In this document: in pieces, positions 1 to 11,984 of the stretch
Numbering within the stretch: the stretch's first letter is position 1
How the letters are laid out: the number at the start of each line of letters is the position of its first letter
Origin: Ascaphus truei
Taxonomy: Eukaryota; Chordata; Amphibia; Anura; Ascaphidae
NCBI GenBank assembly: GCA_036426205.1
Contig: CM071570.1
Location: forward strand, 5,637,562-5,701,561
DNA length: 64,000 nucleotides
Direction: 5' to 3'
Notes under the pieces: model-generated
The model's input: the letters and a program-made list of their open reading frames with translations, nothing else
Database searches by the model: none
Told to the model about the DNA's origin: nothing
Made by a program: the position numbers and the translations under genes

Positions 1-685
1 GATTTTACATTTGTAATATTCATATTTTATTCTTGTATAGCTCTTTGTGTGAGTGTAATGCTTAATGGGGCACATGCAGAGAGTGCCAGGACGGGCTATC
101 GCACCCATCCTGGAGTTATCTCCTATGGACATGACTGGGAGTTACATAGTTACTTACAGTACTGTAGTAGATGAGGCTGAAAAAAGACACATGCTCGTCG
201 AGTTCAACCTATGTTAAATTTAGACGGAGGATACTTCTCTTTATATTTACAGTATTTTGATCCATAGGAACCGAAACAAAAAATCCCCAGTGAGACATTA
301 CGTCGGAAAGAGTGCAACAACCTGTGTCGGCACTTGCATGCGCCCGATGTTTCTTAAATATTACAATACTTAGAGACTCATCTTGTATCATTTAAATGTA
401 CAGTAACAGGCCTGTTCTGGAACAGGTTGTCCATGGTTGTCAGTGGTTTACCAAATAGATTTCTCTAATGACCTCTGTCTACATAAGTGTAATTGACAAG
501 ACAAAAGGGAAGATAGGACATGTTTTTAATTATGCAAATATACTGAAACCCAAATAATAAATATGCTGCCTCAGGCATCCAGCTGTAGACTGGGAGTTAT
601 TTATTCCATGTGGTTCTGGGATTTCTTAGTGATTTCTGAATGTCAGTGTCCTTACGTGGCACTGTTCATGATCTTGTCTATACAT
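1..685. other. Unassigned sequence
   Basis: No coding exon, RNA gene or recognisable repeat was seen. The open frames here are short and lack codon structure or family motifs. A 19-bp minus-strand stretch near 160-178 has a good pyrimidine tract and a gtaagt donor, but it is too short to claim as an exon. Confidence 0.5.
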
Positions 686-911
686 TTTAATCTGGTCTGT
701 AACTGTTACATACGCCCATAATATATATTATCTCTAACTGTGCACGCAATGTCTTGTATATAATGTATACCCTGTTCACTTATGTAACTGTATTTGTAAC
801 CATATACTTACTATTTGTCATTTTAACTCTGTGCCCAGGACATACTTGAAAACGAGAGGTAATAACTCTCAATGTATGACTTCCTGGTAACACGTTTTAT
901 AAATAAATAAT
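686..911 (+). mobile_element. 3' end of an L2/CR1-like LINE (family B)
   Basis: The segment from 'aatctggtctgtaactgtt' through 'gtgcccaggacatacttgaa' to a terminal run of AAATAAATAA matches the 3' ends of the longer copies at 49,208-53,010 and, inverted, at 63,006-64,000. Only the last codons and the 3' UTR remain. This is the usual outcome of 5' truncation during target-primed reverse transcription. Confidence 0.8.
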
Positions 912-1194
912 ACACAGTCAGAGCTAACCTTATCTCATTGGTAAAGTAGTCTTCATGGTCTCAGTGCATGAGAACCAGTTTAAATGATTGTTGATTTTGA
1001 CCCAAAGGTGTATGTAAATGAACAGCTGGCTTCATGTTTTACTGTCAAAGAAATAAAATAATAACGGACAGTAGGGAGGAAAGTGGCATCTACGTTTATA
1101 ACCACACAAAAGAAAGCATGATGTTTTAGTAAGTAAAATGAATGAGTCCTGAAGCATCTCTGCTGTGATTAAAATGCTAAATTTCTAAATTAAA

Positions 1195-2227
1195 TGTAAC
1201 CCTGCTGTCCCCCCCCCCCCCCCCCCCCAGACTCTACGGTGGTGTCTAGGGTACATGAGGGCTGATAACATGCGGTGTGGTGCGTACCTGTGAGGAACCT
1301 GAGCTTCCCGCGGTGTTGTGGGGGAGCAAGGACCGGGCTTCTGGGGTGATAGCCTCCATGATCTCTTAGTGGTGCAGCGCCTCCATCTTCTATACTCCCA
1401 GGGTAATGGGACAGGACCGGTATAGAAGAACCACTCGGGTCCCAGGGTTATACTCTCCAAATCACACACAGTCTTTACGGGTGCAGAATAGTCTCTTTAT
1501 TTGACAGAGCAACAATATCCCAAAGATAAGGCTTCCAGCAGCCGCAACACAATCGCCAGGACGGGGTATACACAGCTCACCTCCATCCAAATACTTCCAC
1601 CTCTCCTTCCCTCCAAGTCACTCTTCCGACAGGATGGTCTGAGCTAGGGCTTCAATACCCCGTGGCCCACCCCCGAGGTTAGCCTCGAGGTGGGTCTTGA
1701 ATTCTCCCCCCATCATCCCTGGCAGTGGGGTGAGGGCATTGGTCCACCAGTCTATAATTCTATCAGCTCTACCTATAGACGCTGATCGTTTCAGTTCCTC
1801 TCGCTCTCTTCCGGCACGCTGCGCCGGGGAGCCCGCAGCCTCCTGATACTCCTCGGACCGTTCCGCAGGACTCGTGGCTCACGGCATAATAACCAGCAAC
1901 TCTAGACTCTCGATATCACGGTTCACTCGAACTCTTCCTAAACTACTCTCTCTTCCGAAGAACCATCAAAAGAGAAGAACAAGACAAGAACACCCCCGCC
2001 ACTCACCGGAATTGGCTGCTAAATATAGAGCTAGCCCCTCCCCTCATGGTGTCAGTAGAGCCTCCCCTCTTGCTCACGCCTGCAGCAGAGTCCAGGCCTG
2101 CGTCTACCACTCAGGGCAGGGCTATGAAGGGGGAAAACCCATGATGATTACTGGCGCCTGATCTTTACAGGGCTTATCACAGCAGAAGGAAGATAGGTAT
2201 AGCCTGTGCTGTTTACAGGGGGCTACA
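1195..2227 (+). mobile_element. Solo LTR (family shared with 25.4 kb and 58.4 kb)
   Basis: The element begins TGTAACCC and ends GGGGGCTACA, so it has TG...CA termini inside a short TGTA/TACA inverted repeat. It is flanked on both sides by TAAA, a 4-bp target-site duplication. It shares the core 'gtgcagcgcctcca' and its order of motifs with the elements at 58,441-59,528 (same orientation) and 25,407-25,891 (opposite). There is no gag/pol-like reading frame, so it is a solo LTR left by recombination. A run of about 20 C residues near 1,209-1,229 is a likely sequencing weak point. Whether the parent was an endogenous retrovirus or a Gypsy-type element cannot be told from the LTR. Confidence 0.7.
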
Positions 2228-2682
2228 TAAACAAAATAATAGCACTAAAATAGAGCTGAAATTTACCAGATGTCGGCCTCTCCGGGTACATTGTATTTTT
2301 TTTTACCAAGTATATTCTCAATTTTGAAAAAACAAGAAAATTGTCCTCCAAAATTAGTTTTAAAATGTACAAATGTAGAATATTTTCTAGACTCTTGCTT
2401 TTGTGTTGATTACATATTTAAATGACGCTGCTACCTACAGATGTAGGGAATGTTTGTGGGAACCAGTCCCAGATCCGGCGCACCAAAAACCTTGCAGAAA
2501 ACATGTGTACATTGTATAAAGGCTGATAATGAAGCACCTAAAACAGGTGTGAAACTCATAAGAGGACTTTTCCTGAGACATGTTTGCTTAAGAGCTCAAT
2601 AAACTATTTTTCCTCTGAGTTTCACGTCTAGCTTTTTGTCGTTGTTGCAGTGCACCGCCGTCCTTTGGATTTGTGTCCCTAC
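2228..2682. other. Unassigned, with a degenerate hammerhead-like hairpin near 2,525-2,560
   Basis: AT-rich sequence with no coding signal. Around 2,525-2,560 (+) there is TAATGAA, then a stem GCACCT/AGGTGT, then GAAAC. This is the same order (TGA-purine core, hairpin, GAAA) as the hammerhead motifs at 41.8 and 28.1 kb, but the CTGANGA box is interrupted. It is at best a decayed copy. Confidence 0.3.
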
Positions 2683-2822
2683 CTACAGATCTAGCAGACT
2701 TTCTCACACTTGCTGGAACGTGCTAGTGGGTGAAGTAACGCGCGGCTAATGCAGGCACAATGGGGTCTGTTCCCGCTGGAGCGCTGTGTGTCGCAGGATA
2801 ATAACATCTGCTACATCTGTAA
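2683..2822. mobile_element. 140-bp MITE with 16-bp terminal inverted repeats
   Basis: The left end CTACAGATCTAGCAGA (2,683-2,698) is the near-exact reverse complement of the right end TCTGCTACATCTGTAA (2,807-2,822). A second copy of almost identical length lies at 32,320-32,461. It encodes nothing. The superfamily is not assigned because no clear target-site duplication is visible. Confidence 0.6.
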
Positions 2823-3055
2823 TCTCACTCAGATTTTCTATTAAAATAGGAAATGGGGAGGAATACACACCGATTCTCATCCCAACCTTATTTTATAAAA
2901 CCTATGTAATATTAATATGCCAGCTATCAATTTTCCCTTTGCTCTTCACTAATTCTAGTTTTTTTTTGGACAGCTGATCACATATCTAGAAGGATTACCA
3001 AATGTTTCAATAAAATCTGCTAACATAAAAATACGGTTTAAGAACTAATTAATTC

Positions 3056-5720
3056 TTGATTCCACTTTGTGCTCCTCCCTCTCCTGTCTCTGGAGACTTA
3101 GACAACCTGGTCATGAACTGTACTGTAACTCTGCCTTATCCTCCTCTCTTGATCTACATGCCCATCTTTTTCTCTGCTGTTCTCGCTCTTCTAACCCCAG
3201 ACCCTGGCTAAACTCCCACATGTGAATGCTCCATTCCTGCACTCGCTCCTCTGAACACCTCTGGAACAAATGTCAAACTCTTGCAGACTTCCTTCACTAC
3301 AAATATACCCTATCCTGTTTCAACTCTGCCCTCTCCCAGGCTAAACAACCCTACTTTTCTTCACTGATCAACACTCACAAATCTAACCCACGCCGCGTCT
3401 TTTCCGACTTTGACTCTCTACTCAGACCACCATCTGTTACCTGTTTTACCTCCTCCATTTTACTTCAGGACTTTGACTATTTCAAGACAAAGGTGGATTC
3501 CATTTGTCAAGACATCCCCTCTGTATCCTCCTCCCATCATACACCTCTTCCTAATTCTCCTCCTGCCTTCCTTGACTCTTTTTTTCCTCTGTCACATAGG
3601 AGGACGTATCGCTGCTGATCTCCTCTTCTCACTCTACCTCTTGCCCTCTTGACCCCACTCCCTCCCACTCCTCAGGCCACATGCCCCCACTCTAATCCAT
3701 ACACACAGATATATTCAAATCCTCCCTCTACTTTGCTACCTTTTCCTCCTCCTTCAAGCAGGCAATAGTTTTACCCTTTCTCAAAAAATACCAAGCTTGA
3801 CTCTACCTGTCTCTCTAAATATTGCCCTGTCTCCCTTCAGCCTCTAAACTCCTTGAACGCCCTGTATTCTCTCATTTACTCCATTTTCTCACCTCCAGTT
3901 TTCTCCTAGATCCTCTACAATCTGGCTTCCGCACTTTTCACTCAACTGAAACAGCCCTCACCAAAATAACTAATGACCTCCATGCTGCCAAAGTTCATTA
4001 TGCTCTGCTCATATTGCTCGACCTCTTGGTAGCCTTTGATACTGTCGACCACCGTCTTCTTCACATTCTCCATACTCTTGGTATCGGTAACAGAGCTCTA
4101 TCATGGATATCCTCTTACCTCTCCCATCATAATTACAGTGTCTTGTTTGCTAACCTCCTCCATTGATCTCTCAGTGGGTGTATACCAGGGTTCTGTCCTG
4201 GGACCTCTTCTCTTTTCTCTTTACATCCTCCCTCTAGGTGACCTGATCACATCTGTTGGGTTCAAATATCCTCTCTATGCTGATGACACACAAATTTACC
4301 TTTCAACCCTTGACCTTACACCTGCTATACAGAACAAAGTCTCTGAATGTCTCTCCGCTATATCAACCTGGATGGCCCTCCGCCGACTCAAACTTAACAT
4401 GTCAAAGACAAAGTTCCGCAACCTTCCTCCCAAGCCTGGTTCTACTTTCCCCTTCTACATTACTGTTGGCAGTAATATCATACACCCAGTATCCCAAGCA
4501 CGCTGCCTAGGTGTCACATTGGATTCCTCCCTCAAATTCACAATGTAGCTAAAACCTGTTGTTTTTTCCTCCGTAACATTACAAAGATACACCCTTTCCT
4601 CTGTCGCTCTACTGCTAAAACTAACACAGGCCCCTTTTCTCTCCTGTCTCGACTATTGTAACTTTTCACTGGCCATCCTTCTAGCCTCTCAACTGTCTCC
4701 CCTTCAATCTATTCTAAACACTGCTTCTGGAATCACTTTACTCTCTCCTAAATTTGTCTCAGCGTCTCTCCTGCTGAAATCCTTCTCCTGGATTCCGATT
4801 AAACTCTGTATTACTTACAAAATTCTCACCCTCTATTTTAAGGCTGTACATTCTTCTGCCTCTCCTTACATCTCAGCCCTAATTTCTCACTATACTGCTG
4901 CGGCCGAGTTTATTCGAGCATTTGACCGTTCTCGGCCGCAGCAGTAACCTGGCGCGCGCCGGAGGGTGCCGGGCGCGCGCCAAAGCAGCGGAAGAGCGCC
5001 CTCCGATCGGGGCGCTCTCCCTACCGCTGCCGGGTCCGCCGGGTACCCCGGAACCCCCTGCCGCCGTCCCGCGATCGCGGGACACCAGGGCTCCCTCGGG
5101 GAGCCCTGGACGTGCGTGCAGGGGGCGCTGACACCCGATGACGCGTGACCGCGCATCGGTGACGCGCGGCACGCCGAGGGAGTGGGGCTAGCAAGCCGGG
5201 GCATCCCCCGGCTTGCGGAACTAGCCCTGCTAGGATAAAGTGTGTCGGTAGTGTACACCTGCTCAACTCTGTCTTTTGTCTACCCCTTTTGTATCTAAAG
5301 CCCTCTCTCGCCTAAAACCTCACTCACTCACTGCCCCACACCTCTGAATGACCTTCCCATCAATATCCGACGGGCACCCTGTCTCTCCAACTTTAGGACC
5401 TTTCTTAAAACACACCTCTTTAATGATGCATATGGGTAGCTCTGTTGGCTGGTACTATACATTTCATATGCATTGATCTTGGCCCCTTGCAGACACACTC
5501 TCCTTCTGTCTCTGTAAGTTCTCCCAACTTACCACTTAGATTGTAAGCTTTTTGGGGCAGGGACTCCTTTTCCTATTGTTACTTTTATGTCTGAAGTACT
5601 TATTCCCATTATGTGTTATAATATTACGTTATGTATTACTGCTGTGAAACGCTATATACATGGATGGTGCTATATAAATAAAGCTATACATACATACATA
5701 AATGAATCTGCCATAAATAG
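3056..5720 (+). mobile_element. 5'-truncated L2-like LINE (family A), reverse transcriptase remnant
   Basis: This is a decayed non-LTR retrotransposon of the L2/CR1 group. Translations in shifting frames show reverse-transcriptase blocks in order: QSGFR..HSTETAL near 3,925, [10 protein letters not shown] near 4,035, [18 protein letters not shown] near 4,190 and YADDTQIYL near 4,280. The catalytic YADD is intact. Stops and frameshifts separate the blocks, so no functional protein is made. The endonuclease half is missing at the 5' side. The 3' tail (5,545-5,720) holds 'agattgtaagctt', 'ggggcagggact' and a terminal gctatataaataaag followed by a tacata repeat. A 359-bp MITE interrupts it at 4,895-5,253. 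Confidence 0.85.
4895..5253 (+). mobile_element. 359-bp GC-rich MITE (copy 1 of 3) inside the LINE
   Basis: The element starts CTGCTGCGGCC and ends GTCGGTAGTG, flanked by TA on both sides. Removing it restores a continuous LINE flank, so it is a clean insertion with a TA duplication. The two ends are imperfect inverted repeats converging on a shared TTTATT. At the left end, CTGCTGCGGCCGAG and CTCGGCCGCAGCAG form a perfect 14-bp hairpin. A second copy at 40,607-40,965 has exactly the same length; a diverged copy is at 46,132-46,533. The open frames in it are GC-rich artefacts. The TA duplication suggests Tc1/mariner-type mobilisation, but the ends are not typical of that group. Confidence 0.75.
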
Positions 5721-5918
5721 ACTGGCTGTGTATGTCTGGACTTCTACTATGAAGACTATATGTTCTTATCCTTGTAAATAGTTATAGCTGATAGTTATGG
5801 GAACAGCGGACAATCTTGCCTTGTACGCCTAATACATTTTTTTTTCTGACAACATATCTTGTAATAACAATAAATTAAAGGTGTAGTTCAACTGTGTTTT
5901 CTTTTTGTACTAGGTGGT

Positions 5919-6140
5919 AAGCAGGTCTCCAGAGCTGAATTGCATTAATTTCAGCTCCATGGACCCTCTGCACCTCCGAAGGTGCCCTGGTACTGTGCCC
6001 TCCAGGGTGAAAGTCCTGTGTGATGCGAGACTTTTAAATCTACATAAAGAACTGAGGCAACTTTCGAGGTACGTATCTCAGGAAGCAAGGGGTCCCCGGA
6101 TTGGAAATTAACCCGCCTCGGCTCTGGAGGCCCTCTGCTT
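5919..6140. mobile_element. Palindromic GC-rich MITE (AAGCAGG...CTCCAGAGC family)
   Basis: The left end AAGCAGGTCTCCAGAGC pairs with the right end GCTCTGGAGGCCCTCTGCTT, allowing one short insertion. The same inverted ends recur at 23,017-23,390 and, in a variant form, at 26,397-26,696. Non-coding. Confidence 0.55.
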
Positions 6141-6233
6141 CCCATCTAGAGGTGGGGCATTATATTTTTCATTAAATGGTCCTGTAATGTAAGCATAAAG
6201 TCTCAAACTAAATAAATCAGGAACCTCTCAAAT

Positions 6234-6402
6234 CAGTGGTTCCCAACTCCAGTCCTCAAGTAACCCCAACAGGTTCGGTGTTAAGCATATCCCTGCTTTA
6301 GCACAGGTAGCTCAATCAAAATGACTAAGACACTGATTGAGCCAGGATAACCTTAAAACCTGGTCTATTCTTGGCTCTTGATGACTAAGTTTGGCCACAA
6401 TT
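6234..6402. mobile_element. Fold-back MITE (CAACTCCAGTCCTCAAG family), decayed
   Basis: The left end carries 'caactccagtcctcaag' and the interior 'ccctgctttagcacaggta', which match the better preserved copies at 21,981-22,205 and 36,932-37,222. The right arm, which should be its reverse complement, is strongly diverged here. Confidence 0.6.
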
Positions 6403-9400
6403 GATCTAAATGTATTGATTAAATCCTTCACAGTTTTAAAGCTACTGTATGTATTGCAGGTCTCTCCAGCACTGACGGGTTTATGCTGGTAGTATGTCTA
6501 ACATCCGTGTTTTATTGATGCACAGTCACCCATATTTCTCTCTCTGATTTGAGACTTTAGCCTATTTGTTGCATTTAATCAAACAGAATATCTAACTGTG
6601 GGGAAAGGAAGTCTCCAAAGTTTTGAAACAAAAAAAAACATACCATCCAATCCTGGAACTTTCCCCGATTCAACTGCCTTGTTAATTCACCTCCCCCCAT
6701 CATTTTACGATGTGTTTTAAGTTAGAGAGGAAGAAAGAAAATTGACATTTTTAACTTAGAGGGGAGAAGTCTCTAGTCATGTGTAAAGAAGTTTTTTCTT
6801 TCATATAAAGTACTAGCCAGATTTGAATTTGCATGAGAACAAAAACACGGTTAGCTTTTCCTACAAATAAGACCCCAACTTAGTGTAAGCAAAAAAAATA
6901 GGCATGAAATAAATTTTGCGTGGGGACCTAAACATAACGATTCGACAGGTGGAGCAGATGGTGGGTCCATTCGTAATTTAATTAAATGATCTCAACATGT
7001 GTGTACACACGTTAAATGGCGCCGGTCGCATTAGCGCCCAATATAGAGCTGGATTAATGGCTGCTACGTTAGTTAAATATACATAGAGGGCATTAATGTT
7101 ATATTGTAATGCTTTCTGATTTAAACCATACCATACTTACCATCACTTGCTTCTTCATAAGCAAATCAGATAACCGCTACCTACTCTCCTGGGATTTGGG
7201 GGATTTAAAATATAAAGGGTAATTGAAGGTTTCCGTATTGAAACCCAAGGTAACCATTAATTGTTACTTCATCAGAAAATAACATAACATCTACTCCCTG
7301 GGGATGATTCTTGTGCCAATAGTATTATTAGGAGCTAATTGAAAGATGTTGATGTTTCTTTATTGAAACTGTAGTTGAACATTGTACGGTCAGTAACTCC
7401 TGAGACCCAACAGGTGGAAACAGCTGTCCGAGGAGCTGTGCTGCACATGCACTTCTGTAACCCAGGCTGTGCTTTAAACGCTGTGTACAACGGCAGGCAG
7501 AAGCTTAAATGGATCCATGGTAAAGTGGATAAGACCCAAAAAGTGACGTACTATGGACTAGATCCACAAAGCTTCATCAAATGAGGGCTCATAAAAGGTG
7601 AGGAGGGAGGAAGGAGAGATAGAAAGAGAGGGGAGGGGGGGGGGGCAGGGAGAGGGAGACAGTTTATTTTAGTAAAGGACCCATTGACTGTGAACATACC
7701 AGTGATACCTGGGAAATATGGTAATCGGAATATGCAAAATATATTGAAATTATATGGATTGGCATAGGTATCTCTCCGCCTGTTATAAAAATGAGTATTT
7801 TTGGAGGTATGTAGGTCAATGGGTACTTTAAATAAAATAGTACACCCCCCTCCCCCCCACACTTGTTTTCTCCTTTCTCTCTATCTCTCCCCCTCTCTCC
7901 ATAAAGCCCCTTTTCAGGTTTTGGATTGGAGTAATGCCAAGTTTAGGTCTAACTTAACTAATGTAATGTTAAGTTGCTGCGTTAATCTTAATAGACTTTA
8001 GTGGATATGTAATGTTAGGTTAAATGCCTCATTTGTATCTCAGAATTACTAATGGCCATTATAGTTAACGCAATGCTGCTTACGAGAAAAAAAAAACGAC
8101 TTTGTTACGTTATGTTATTGCCCTTTGAAGATATGCGGTTATGTTACCGTCACGTTAAACCACCAACCAGAGATCAGCCTATGAGTATACATTTGCATGT
8201 CAGCTTCAGACACTCGGATACTCTTCTACCAGATGACTACAACGTCTGAGCTATCACCCCATCCTGGTAAACCCAATGCAACCTCAGTGATTCGAGTTTG
8301 GAAATCTACATCAGTCAAGATAAGTTTTCCCACACAATTCACATCTGCAGCAGTTATAGGACCCGAGAGTCCGCTCAGAATCTTCCTCGCTTAACCTGCC
8401 ACTCTCTTTTTTTTCCGTGGAAGAAGAGGGACAATAGCCAGCCTTAAAGATAACCAGTATTAAAGAAAGCAAATGCCCTTTCCAAAAGATAGGTCAGATT
8501 TACATGCTGTACTATTGCAGAAGATATCTAATTTATGGAGATCAAATTGAGAAACAATAGCATAAACAATGTTAGCACACTGAATCATTGGCACGCACAT
8601 CTGTTGACTAATGTGTGTTTATGCCAGCTGGCTCAACAACAGTACATTTTTCCTTTCATCGAAGGAAAAAGAAGCACTCTAAGCTTTAGTTAAATAATCA
8701 TTTTCTTTTAAGAAAGTTAATGAATTTAGTAGCATACAGTACTTATTAGTGTTCTTTCTAAGCTAAATCTGCATTATCCCTTATAAACCCCCAAGTGCAT
8801 GACGCACTTTGTACCCTGATGGAGCACTAGCAGAGTATCTGCGATAAGTAACTTGTAAGTTACTAAATAAATACAAAGACAACTTTGTTACCGTTTTAGG
8901 TCCTGGTACTCATTTATGTAAAATCCAACACAGCTGAGGATTAAAGATGTGTAAACTATCCAAAATCTAGAACATGCGTTTTCCCCCATTTAGCCAAGCT
9001 TCAGGACCAAGGCCAAATTAGTACACTTTCAGTAAAAAAAATTGCCAACCGGCTAAACACAGAATGTGTGCCCTATTTATCATCAACGCATTAAGTGAAT
9101 CTAGCCATTTTAAATCATTTTGCAAGCAAATCTAGTGATTCTCGAGAATTTAGCAAATTAGCATTTAAGTGAAATTGCAATGCACATTGACGTAATACTT
9201 GGCAAATTGTTTGTGAACTCTGAAAAGGTTGAGGCTTTTTTTATTTTTATTTTTTCCTTTATAAAGGGCACATTTTGCTGGTTCATGACCTTGGCCGAGT
9301 GTTTCAGACAACTCCACCCCGATGTCTATTCTTGCGGCTTCCTATTGGCCCGTGAAACACATGAGATTTGGCGCCCATATTGATTTCCCGGTGATAGCTT

Positions 9401-9942
9401 TAAACAGAAGCATCAAAAATAGTTGGAATCTCGTAAACCAAGGGGTCTGCAGGGCCAAAAACAACAGTTAGCCGGTTCCGATTATGTAAAAATATCAAGA
9501 AAAAGAAATTGAGCAGCCAGGACTGGTCAGGAATATGGATTTTACAACATTGGTTTAAACAAACAAAAAGTTGTTAGATGCAGCTGACCGAACCATAAGA
9601 TATTGCAGTGTGGACTCATCTACTACATATTTTGGAAAGTTGTTTGTCTGGTCGCTGTGCATTTAGACACCTTTTAAGATATCACAACCAAATTTATGCA
9701 TGATGTTTCCTGAGGTCAAGGAGAAGGTTTTTGTCTATGTTTGTAAATTAGATACATTCTATTTTTAATTCTGTGAGTTATTACAATTTCTCTAAGCAAG
9801 TCACGCACTGGGTGTTGTATCTGGGAGGCTATGTATCTGTCACGTGACATCATATGAATGACATTCTAATACACATAGCCTGGTGGCAGATAAGGAGTCG
9901 TATAGCAATAAAGTTTACACAGAAATCAGACTGACTGACCTT
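6403..9942. other. 3.5 kb without recognisable genes
   Basis: Mostly AT-rich sequence. A G/A-rich tract lies at 7,592-7,662 and a C/T-rich one near 7,845-7,905. The minus-strand stretch 7,190-7,146 ends in a strong gtaagt donor (LSDLLMKKQVM in one frame), but there is a stop just upstream and no good acceptor, so I do not call it an exon. No RNA gene was seen. Confidence 0.4.
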
Positions 9943-10347
9943 GGTGGGTGACTGACTGACTAACTGACTGACCTGAGTGGGCTTGATTGACTTACTGACC
10001 TGGGTGGGTGACTGACTTACTGACCTTGGGTGACTGACTTACTGACCTTGGGTGACTGACTTACTGACCTTTGGGTGACTGACTGACTGACCTTGGTGGG
10101 AGGGTGAGTGACTGACTTACTGACCTTGACTGACTGACCTGGGTGGGTGACTGACTGACTGACCTGGGTGGGTGACTGACTGACTGACCTGGGTGGGTGA
10201 CTGACTGACTGACCTGGGTGGGTGACTGACTGACCTGGGTGGGTGACTGACTGACCTGGGTGGGTGACTGACTGACTGACCTGGGTGGGTGACTGACTCA
10301 CTGACCCGGGTGGGTGACTGACTGACTGACCTGGGTGGGTCTGTCCG
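9943..10347 (+). repeat. 25-bp minisatellite (GACCTGGGTGGGTGACTGACTGACT)-like
   Basis: About 16 tandem units built from GACCTGGGTGGGTGACT plus one to three extra GACT steps, giving 21- and 25-bp variants. The first units (before about 10,130) are more degenerate than the last ones, which are nearly identical. The minus-strand open frame across it (HPGQSVSQSVT repeats) is a by-product of the array. Confidence 0.9.
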
Positions 10348-10474
10348 AGTCGCTCATGATCAGCCCCCCCCATCTCTCCCCCCGACGCAATGAGCAGTCC
10401 ACCTCCACCCTCTCTCGGTGGCGCAGTGAGTGTGAGTGAGTCGCCCAGGGCAGGGCATGGAGCACTTGTATATA

Positions 10475-11869
10475 CAGTTAGGTCCGGAAAGAATTGGACA
10501 CTGACACAATTTTTAGAATTTTGGCTCTGTACGCCACCACAGTGGATTTGAAATGAAACAACTGAGATGCAATAGAAGTGCAGACTTTCAGCCTTAATTC
10601 AAGGGGTTGAACAAAAATATCGTTTGAAACGTTTATGAATTGCAACCATTTTCATGCACAGTCCCCTTATTTCAGGGGCTCAAATGTAATTCGACAAATT
10701 AACACAATCATAAATAAAATGTTCATTTTTAATACTTTGTTGAGAATCCTTTGCAGGCAATGACTGCTAGAAGTCTGGAACGCATGGACATCACCAAACG
10801 CTGGGTTTCCTCCTTTGTGATGCTTTGCCAGGCCTTTACTGCAGCTGTCTTCAGTTGTTGTTTGTTCGTGGGTCTTTCTGCCTTAAGTTTTGTCTTCAGC
10901 AAGTGAAATGCATGCTCGATCGGGTTGAGATCAGGTGATTGACTCGGCCATTGCAGAATATTCCACTAAACACTAGTGACCCAGTGCCATTGTAAGCCAT
11001 GCATGCCCATGCAATCACACTGCCTCCACCGTGTTTAAAGATGATGTGGTATGCTTCGGACCATGAGCCGTTCCAAGCCTTCTCCATACTTTTTTCTTAC
11101 CATCATTCTGTTACAAGTTGATCTTAGTTTCATCTGTCCAAAGAATGCTGTTCCAGAACTGGGCTGGCTTTTTTTAGATATTGTTTGGCAATGTCAATCT
11201 GGCCTTTCAATTCTTGAGACTTATGAATGGTTTGCACCTTGTGGTGAACCCTCTGTATTTGCTCTCATGAAGTCTTCTCTTTATGGTAGACTTGGATAAT
11301 GATATGCCTACTTCCTGGAGAGTGTTCTTCACTTGGCTGGAAGTTGTGAAGGGGTTTTTCTTTACCATGGAAAGGATCCTATGATCATCCACCACTGTTG
11401 TCTTCTGTGGACGTCCAGGCCTTTTGGGGTTGCAGAGCTCACCAGTGCGTTCTTTTTTTCTCAGAATGTACCAAACTGTTGATTTGGCCACTCCTAATGT
11501 TTCTGCTATCTCTCTGATGGATTTTCTTTTTTTTTAAGCCTAAGGATGCCCTGTTTCACTTGCATCCAGAGCTCCTTTGACCGCATGTTGTGGGTTCACA
11601 GCAACAGCTTCCAAATGTGAATGCCACACCTGGAATCAACTCAAGACCTTTTACCTGCTTAATTGATGATGATTAAAAAGAGGGGGCTATATATTAAAGA
11701 GATGTAATTCCTAAACCCTTCCTCCAATTTGGATGTGAATACCCTCAAATTAAAGCTGATATACTACACTTTAAGCACATATTCATTATTTAACTGTAAC
11801 TTGAATTTATTTGTACAACAGCAAAATAACAAAATCTTGTATCAGTGTCAATTATTTCCGTCCCTAATG
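10475..11869 (-). mobile_element. Nearly full-length Tc1-like DNA transposon
   Basis: Terminal inverted repeats begin CAGTTAGGTCCGGAAA at 10,475 and, inverted, CATTAGGGACGGAAATAA at 11,869. Both are flanked by TA, the Tc1/mariner target. The transposase remnant runs on the minus strand. At 1,395 bp the copy is shorter than intact Tc1 elements (about 1.6 kb), consistent with an internal deletion. AT-dinucleotide sequence follows directly at 11,872. Confidence 0.9.
10730..11586 (-). pseudogene. Tc1-like transposase, internally deleted
   Basis: The frame starts at an ATG near 11,586 (MRSKELW). It continues through the paired helix-turn-helix DNA-binding region, with a GRPQKT linker near 11,400, to the first catalytic aspartate in WTDETK near 11,140. 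KHGGGSV and AWACMAYNGTGSLVF follow. The sequence then jumps directly to the C-terminal CNG...ISTRSSMHF segment, the counterpart of the usual LQWPSQSPDLNPIEHAF block. The block holding the second catalytic aspartate (DNDPKH in relatives, including the copies at 34 and 48.8 kb here) is missing. An A-run frameshift near 11,530 and stops add further damage. The DD34E triad is incomplete, so the protein cannot be active. Confidence 0.85.
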
Positions 11870-11871
11870 TA

Positions 11872-11984
11872 CTATATAGGATATATAATATATCGATATA
11901 TATCATGATATACTATATTTATATATATATTAATATAATATATAGTAGATTATATAATACTATATATATATATATATATAAATC
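11872..11984. repeat. AT-rich dinucleotide repeat
   Basis: Interrupted TA/ATA repeat immediately outside the Tc1 right end, ending in a pure (TA) run before 11,981. Confidence 0.9.

Noticed and set aside
4879..5266. Arg/Pro-rich proteins in both strands
   Set aside because: The sequence is a GC-rich MITE present three times in the window with indels that break every frame.
7146..7190. Minus-strand LSDLLMKKQVM segment with gtaagt donor
   Set aside because: An in-frame stop immediately upstream and no proper acceptor.
9925..10347. CRISPR-like array
   Set aside because: Units are directly adjacent with no unique spacers; it is a minisatellite in a eukaryotic context.
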